A program made the position numbers and the translations under genes. From contig KB445800.1 of the NCBI GenBank assembly GCA_000320605.2, forward strand, positions 389,157 to 453,156: DNA of 64,000 nucleotides, read 5' to 3'. The notes under the pieces were generated by a model that made no database searches, was not told where the DNA came from, and was given only the letters and a program-made list of their open reading frames with translations. This document shows positions 57,859 through 64,000 of the stretch, in pieces. This DNA comes from Gelatoporia subvermispora B (lineage: Eukaryota; Basidiomycota; Agaricomycetes; Polyporales; Gelatoporiaceae). Position 1 is the stretch's first letter, and every line of letters begins with the position of its first letter.

Positions 57859-59218
57859 TCACGATGCCAAGATCGGCAGAAATTCTTCCCATCCCAATGG
57901 ATTCTCCTCATCTATTCCAGGTGGTTCTTGCGGATAGATACAGAAGACGAAGGGGTGGCGTCTACTGCTCATAGAGAAGGTCAAGATTCCCCGTGTATCC
58001 AAATCTGGGAGTAGGACCTTGAGATCCGCGAATATCGGTGGTTCGCCTGCTGTGAGCCCATAGACAGAGAGGTGAAACGAGACGCGCTCAAGTGATGCAA
58101 ATTTGGGCGATGAGAGCAGCGCTGAGAGTGCAGGAGGGTTCGATATGCTGACTTTGTGCTCGTAGACATTCCGATCGTAAGCGATGAGATTGAAGCGAAT
58201 TACTGAGATTGACGGCGACGCGATCGTTTGCAGCGCCCAGAGCAAGCGCGTAGTGTCTTTGTCAGCGTCGTCACAGTCTATGGAGTACTCCAGAGAGCGA
58301 AGTCCGGTACAACGGGCAAGCAGCAGATCGTTGGCTACCGTGATGGTCAGCACAAACATGCATACAGAAAACACGCAATATGATAGACGCACAGTGCCCA
58401 CGGTACGATTTGTTGGGAAACGCCAGATGGTCCAGTGATGCAGCGATAATCGTCAACCAGTCCCCCACAACCTCCAGAGAGACGTCACCGAGGTCTACTC
58501 GTCTCCTCGCATCTGGGAGCACGTAATTCATGAAGCTGGATGTGTCCGGTGTGTGTTTATCGAACTTGAGGCTGTGTAAGTTCGGGAGAAGAAGATCCTG
58601 AAACGACGCGGCGGTGGATTCCCGTGAGTCCATCGGCTCGATATCAGAAAAGTCGATTTCTTGGACCTGGGGAATGCTGAGTAACCACGCCTGTCTCGTG
58701 GCCTCTGAGTCAAAACAAGTGCCGCGGAGGCGCAGAGTGCGGATCGTCGTGAAAGCTTGGAAGGAATTCGGGTCCTTAAAATAGCCTTTGAAGATTTCGA
58801 GGGTCACAAGGCATACCAAATGCGCAGCAATAGACTGAAGGATGTTGTCCCATGCGAGTGGTTGATACAGGGACCAAGCGTGAATCGAGAGATGCTCGAC
58901 GAAGCATCCCAGGGCAGGGTTGTTGGTCAGAGCGTTTTGGAACTTGGTCATACTGCTTAGATAGACGGAGACGGTCTTGAACAACCAATATCGCGACCTC
59001 GGAAGCCATGCATGACATGTCAGACTGCATGCATACAGGACTGCGCGGTCCTCATGGTGTAAATCGATGATGAGGTCGCAAATTTCGCGTGGAATTCGGT
59101 AACTCGTAGCGGTCGTCCTAGAGGCAAGCTGCTGATTGCCTCTGTAGAGGGTAGTATATGGGATGTCTTGGATTTCGGAAGAGAGCGATGCATCCATGGT
59201 AGGCGACAGATCCTTCAC
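57859..59218 (-). CDS. F-box protein with leucine-rich C-terminal half
   Basis: Probable substrate receptor of an SCF ubiquitin ligase, from an expanded basidiomycete family. The F-box lies near residues 35-75 (SYRIPREICDLIIDLHHEDR, ACSLTCHAWLPRSRYWLFKT), where it would bind Skp1. Irregular leucine-rich segments follow (TTIRTLRLRGTCFDSEATRQ, PQVQEIDFSDIEP, LLLPNLHSLKFDKH). One intron (about 58323-58386, donor GTGGGC) joins AFPNKSY to NDLLLARCTGLRSLEYSID. The last part (FASLERVSFHLSVYGLTAG) ends WEEFLPILAS at 57859. Start at 59218; a second in-frame Met at 59197 (MDASLSSEIQ) may be the real one. The target is unknown. A truncated paralogue lies just downstream. Confidence 0.82.
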
Positions 59219-60983
59219 TAACTTCCCGACTTCAGGTATATAAGGCGTTGCATAGTGGAGATGGCAGCTTACACTTGTATTATTCTACCCAATACAGCGA
59301 CTTTGACATCCAGATATCTGCAAGAGGTCGTCAGACATCTGAGCTCGTCAATGTTGGACTCTATAATCCAACGCACAGCGTTTGGGACTTACGATACCCT
59401 CAACGAGGTTGTACTAGGGACTGAGCCTCCGCGTTGAACTTCAATCTTCAAGCTTCGGTATGGAATGTGTATCCGACGGACCGACGCGGCGTTATTTAAG
59501 CGGGACCGCCGCGCCCGGTATTTACCGGGCTGGCGGCTTTCACAGGAGGGAGGGAGGAGAATGTCTACATAGGGAACGTCCATGAGCAGCTGCCGCCATG
59601 TGCTCTTTGTCGATTGGGTCTTTCAATTGTCGCGTTACGCTCTCTTTGCAAAGCTGATCACACATTTGCAGTCAGCTGTGAGGTTCAGCCAACCAATAAC
59701 AGACCTAGGTGTCAATAGTTTGGCCATGCAACAAAGAGCAGACTCAAATAGACAGGTAGGATGCTCCTTGTCGAGACAATCTCCTACTTATCATTCTCCT
59801 GCGGCTTATGTCAGCCATGAGAAGTTCTGGTTCAGCGGCTTTCCTACTTCTGCAACGGTACACGTCGGACTTTACTGATACGCCTATCCATCACCTGTGA
59901 TGGGCACATCTCAGGGGGGCAAAGGCCATGCACAATTGGAAGCTTCGTAGTAGGTACAAACGCATACATCTGGAGTGCGTAAATGTCGCTCATACATGGA
60001 AGCACAGGGAACATTGGCGCACAATGGTACTGTAGGTGCCTGCGGGAAGCAGGTAGCCAGGTCACCGGTCATGCGGCCATAGCTGGCTCTGCCCGTATGG
60101 GAGCGAGAGTACTTGTGTGGCAGGAACGTGGCGCGTGACAGCACTTCTGGACCTGTTCTTCCCACAAAAGTCCACAAGATGTACTTGGACTATTGACCCG
60201 TGATTGCGTCGAAGTAAGGCTGAAGTATGCTACGTGACTCCATTTGAGCGAGCGCAAGACGATAACAGATGCACAAATGACACGCTCGTCACCGGGAATG
60301 GCGACTCGGTCACATTAGCCTCGTCAAGTTGGCTCACTATACGAATCTGATGAATGGAAGGCCGGCGGTACGTCTTATCGGATGATCACGCTATTGCATG
60401 CGCTTCCGCGGCCTACGGATCTGCACCTCGCGAGGTCTATTGTCTTTCATGACCGCCAATACCATTCCACAGAGCATCTTATTTCCATTATTCCATACTT
60501 TCTCCAAAGGGCAAAGGCTGAGACCGCGTTCCGATGGTCAAATGTTTGGGGACTGGATAGGAGTGACCGGGGATATCAGCATCCGTGTCGACTTTCACGT
60601 CCGTCGAGAACGCGGTCCATGCAGCGTGCCAAGGAGCCTCGGGAGTCCTCTTACAACCTCACCAAGAGCCACCGATGTTGTTGTTTTGAGTTGCCTTGCC
60701 CTCAGATTTCTTCTTAATCCCTCATTTATTGTCATGTCGGAGCGTGGAGCCCTATGACCCTTAGACTTGATGTCAACTGCCTCTCTTAACGGCACAACTT
60801 CCGGCGATCTCACTCCCTCTAGCGTCAACAGCATTCCAAACTCAATGCGGCCTTTTCACACTTCTACGGATCATTGATCAGCGTCTGCGCCTAAAGAACG
60901 CCTCGTAAGCATTCACGCAGCCATATATACACCCGCAGTAGAAAGGTCCGCCTGTGTTGACTCCTGAACTGCCATTTCGAACA
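59219..60983. other. intergenic region between F-box and GMC genes
   Basis: About 1.76 kb between divergent genes, with no gene I can support. It holds a strong hairpin/zinc-cluster-like site at 59506-59536. Overlapping frames at 60382-60757 have some coding-like composition but no family signature. Confidence 0.4.
59506..59536. promoter_or_regulatory. GC-rich inverted repeat containing CGG-N6-CCG
   Basis: GCCCGGTA (59513-59520), two bases, then TACCGGGC (59523-59530) form a perfect 8-bp inverted repeat. The outer arms CCGCC (59506-59510) and GGCGG (59532-59536) extend it. The core contains CGG and CCG six bases apart, the spacing of some Zn2Cys6 factor sites (Ppr1-type). It lies 290 bp upstream of the F-box start. 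Confidence 0.5.
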
Positions 60984-63957
60984 ATGGTTGGACTTGCTAC
61001 GCTCGATGAAGTTGCGAACAAGCGCTTTGACTTCATCATTGTGGGTAAGGAGTCCATACTGTTGGATGAGCGCTGCTTAGTGTTAACAATCGTCTGGTTC
61101 TTACCGCTCATCAGGAGGAGGTGTCAGTTGTCTCAATCCCCCATGCTTGTTTCCTACTCACGACAAGATAGACTGCAGGATCATGTCTAGCTGCAAGACT
61201 GAGCGAAGACCCGCAAGTCACTGTGGCTCTCCTGGAGGCTGGGGCAGCACATTTCGACGACCCCCTTATCTGTGCGTCCATGCATGTGTTTCTATCCTGT
61301 CCTTGAGAACCTGATACATATCTCTCAGCGTCTCCCGAAGGATTCCTTGGGCAGCTCTACAACCCCGAGTATGACTGGCAGTTCACGACGGTCCCTCAAC
61401 GCAAGCTCGATGGCAGGACCCTTCCCTGGAACAGGTATGCTATTGGCCGAGTCTTTCAGGGGGGTTGTCGATCTCACTGCATGATCTTTAGAGGGAAGGG
61501 GCTGGGCGGTAGTTCAGGAATGAATGTCTTGATATGGACAAGGCCTCAGAAGGAGGATTTTGATGGTAAGTATTATTACTTGAGGACCTGTGCCGTGTGT
61601 CAATCTGTATCTAGCAATCGAGGAACTGGGAAATCCGGGGTGGAACTGGGAGAAATTCTACCACTATTCAAAGAAATCGGAGAGGTCTGTGGATACCTAC
61701 TACGCACAAAATTTGGACTTATATGAAACGTACACAGATTTTCGACCACAATACCGACATCCTCATCTGCTCATCACGAAGTATACGAATCTGATGCGGT
61801 CGGCCTCGAGGGTGAGTACATCGATGGGAGTCCCAAGACGCGTTACATATTTTCTCTGGCAGGACCTGTGTCTATATCTTTCTCCAGAACACACAGCGGA
61901 ACGGAAATCCCGTTTCAGAAGGTGCTTTTACCTCTTCCCGTCATGAGCCACGAAACTAACCATCTTGCAGAGCCTGGAGAACTTCGGCATCAAGACAGTA
62001 AACGATGCGGTACGCATGTCCTCCCTTGTATTTGATGTCCGCTGACTGCTGATTTATTTTTCAGCTGAGTGGCGAAGTACGTCTCAGAAAACGGTAGGAG
62101 GATATGGATGACTTACAAATGCAATAGACATCGGGCACGTTTAAATCAACGTCTAGCATTGATGCCGCGACAGGAAATCGCAGTGATTCAGCAACCGTAT
62201 GGAATCTGAGAGTGTCGCTGAATTGATCTACTAATGCAACACACGTATAGTCGTACCTACGCCCAGTCATAGATCGCCCCAATCTGAAGGTCCTGACGGG
62301 GGCAACTGCAACAAGGGTACTCCTGTCAAGGTCGGGAGAGAAGGCCACCGCACAAGGTGTGGAGTTCGACCACGGGGGCGTGGCATGTAACGTACACGCC
62401 GACAAAGAGGTTATTTTATGCGCTAGGTGTGATATACTGTATGTCTCGTTCTGTTATACCTACTCATGTGCACATCTTCAGCGGAATCAAGTCTCCACAA
62501 CTACTCGAACTCAGTGGGATTGGAAATCCAAGCATCTTGCAGCTGCACGGAATCCCAGTCCAGGTGGATCTGCCTAGCGTGGGAGAGAACGTCCAAGACC
62601 ACATATGCTTTACTGGCTTGCAATATGGTGCGCTTAGGAGCATTTGACCTGCTATTGTAGCTGATTGATCTCATCAACAGAGTTGCGTGATGATCCGGAT
62701 ATCCTCACGGGCGATATGCTCTTGAAGGATCCGGAGCTCCGAGGAAAGTTTCGCGAGATGCAGTAAGAAGGTCTCTTTGTCGATCCTTCTGCATCTGATT
62801 GGCGACGTCAGCCCGGGATACGAGGGATTTTTGGCCCTTGCTACTACTGGTCTCTCATTTCTTCCCTCGAATGTATTCTCCGACAGAATGGCGTCTCTTG
62901 CCGAGGAACAACAGCGAAAACTCACGAGGGACGCTAGCACGTACCCCCCTGGCCTTAAGGAGCAATACGAGAAGCAAATTCAGCTGCTGAATGATCCTAA
63001 AGTCCCCAACTTAGAGATCCTCGTCTACCCATTCATAGTCCCTGGACATACTATAGGTTGGGATTACGTATATCTACTCACTTGATATCCGATATTAATC
63101 TGAACGCGATTTCAGCCGAAAAACCGCGAGTCTGGATACTGCCCATTCTCTCACATCCCTTCTCTCGCGGGAGTATCGTACGCAGGCATTCACATATTAG
63201 CAGAGATAACCCAATTCACAACCCCTCTAGCACATCGCGTCTCCTGACCCAACACAACAGCCCGCCAGTGACCCGCGTTACTTCGAAGAGGACATTGATT
63301 TCGAGATCTTGTTTGACGGAACGCAATTCGCACGCAAGGTTGCGGAGACGGAACCATTCAAAGGCTTGACGGCCAGAGAGGTACAGCCGGGTCCGGACGT
63401 CACTAACGACGACGAGCTCCGCGGTACGTTCATGGACGCTCGCACTGAGTGTCAAGCGTACTCACCTCCGAAACAGATTATATCAAGAAACACCTCTCAA
63501 CTATCTGGCGTCAGTTTTGTTGTACCGATTTCGTCACAAGTGACTCATTCTATCCACACAGATGCGTGCGGAAGTTGTTCGATGTTGCCGCGAGACAAGG
63601 GTGGCGTGGTCGATACAAGCCTCAAAGTGGGAATTGGAATTATACCTTCTTCAGCTGAGCGCTGTGATAATTACAGTTACACAGGTGTACGGGACGAATA
63701 ACCTACGTGTGGTTGACCTTTCGGTACTACCCCTCATGGTTGCCGTACATACGCAAGGTAGGTCATTCCAGTCAGCATCTTAATCCCACGAAGTCTGACG
63801 ACGTATCACAGTAATTGTATATGGTATCGCGGAGCAAGGTATGCTGGTCTCACAGTGTTATGACTAACTCAGAGCACCTCTGATTCCGCGAACAGCTGCG
63901 GATATCATCAAGACAGAGCACAATATGACATCGGCTCCTGCAAAACCCTTTACATAA
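60984..63957 (+). CDS. GMC oxidoreductase (aryl-alcohol oxidase/choline dehydrogenase type)
   Basis: FAD-dependent oxidoreductase acting on alcohols or sugars. The ATG at 60984 begins MVGLATLDEVANKRFDFIIV. The FAD dinucleotide motif GGGS is assembled across a 6-nt micro-exon (61115-61120) into CLAARLSEDPQVTVALLEAG. Then follow YDWQFTTVPQRKLDGRTLPW, the GMC signature GKGLGGSSGMNVLIWTRP, NPGWNWEKFYHYSKKSERF, TSGTFKSTSSIDAATGNRSD and NLKVLTGATATRVLLS. GMC signature 2 is GIKSPQLLELSGIGNPSIL with DLPSVGENVQDH. The catalytic region reads WHACGSCSMLPRDKGGVVD and LRVVDLSVLPLMVAVHTQ, both catalytic His kept. About 21 introns, all with usable splice sites; stop TAA at 63955. The intron near 63178-63260 drops about 12 residues usual after HPFSRGSI. 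Secreted or not is unclear: I see no signal peptide. Confidence 0.9.
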
Positions 63958-64000
63958 GGCTGTTATCCCATTTTGTACGAATGTAGTAAATTGACTTGAG

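Noticed and set aside
61690..61740. Open frame inside the GMC gene (SVDTYYAQNLDLYETYTDF)
   Set aside because: It is an intron with donor GTCTGT and acceptor ACACAG. Removing it gives the family-like SERFSTTIPTSSSAHHE, so it is not a coding insertion or frameshift.
1..64000. CRISPR arrays, bacterial operons, rRNA genes or viral replicons
   Set aside because: None seen. The window is intron-rich fungal nuclear DNA with no spaced direct-repeat arrays.

Overview
This is a nuclear, protein-coding window from a filamentous fungus, almost certainly a mushroom-forming basidiomycete. Genes are split by many short introns (about 50-65 nt, GT-AG, with CTGAC/CTAAC-like branch points) and lie on both strands. 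The content is typical of Agaricomycetes: a basidiomycete-type sesquiterpene synthase, a type-3 copper tyrosinase, F-box/LRR families, a DUF7918 protein, a lineage-type 7TM family and a GMC oxidoreductase with about 21 introns. All gene models were spliced by eye from the sequence and checked against remembered family consensus motifs. No search was run.

Layout. 0-10 kb: an alpha/beta hydrolase, then four housekeeping genes, three of them mitochondrial (a MIX17/CHCHD2 twin-CX9C protein, an mL45/MBA1 ribosomal protein, an MGR3-like TPR protein) plus a glutathione transferase. 10-14.4 kb: gene-poor. 14.4-26.8 kb: an arrestin-like protein, VPS16 (HOPS/CORVET), an SPX-EXS phosphate exporter (SYG1/XPR1), a HAD dehalogenase-type hydrolase and an orphan gene. 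28-31.7 kb: a CTR copper importer, then a decayed BIM1/X325-like copper-protein pseudogene 0.4 kb downstream, then a DUF7918 gene ending in a SUMO-interacting motif. 32-37 kb: two more alpha/beta hydrolases related to the first gene, one carrying an in-frame nonsense codon. 37-46 kb: a tandemly duplicated block with two 7TM genes flanking an intact sesquiterpene synthase and a second synthase copy that has lost its whole catalytic core. 46-47.8 kb: gene-poor. 47.8-59.2 kb: SEC62, an LRR-like protein, tyrosinase, ERG2, SPC2, an F-box gene and a fragment of an F-box paralogue. 61-64 kb: a complete GMC oxidoreductase with 6-nt and 12-nt micro-exons.

How the genes relate. Most of the window is ordinary housekeeping (ER translocation and signal peptide processing, ergosterol synthesis, vacuolar tethering, phosphate export, mitochondrial translation and quality control). 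Its lineage-specific parts show gene birth and death: decaying copies of a terpene synthase, a sterol-acetyl-hydrolase-like enzyme, an F-box protein and a copper-binding surface protein sit beside intact relatives or functional partners. The two most interesting items are the CTR plus BIM1-like pair, where the partner is a relic, and the terpene synthase/7TM tandem block. Both are new loci of known families rather than a wholly new system.
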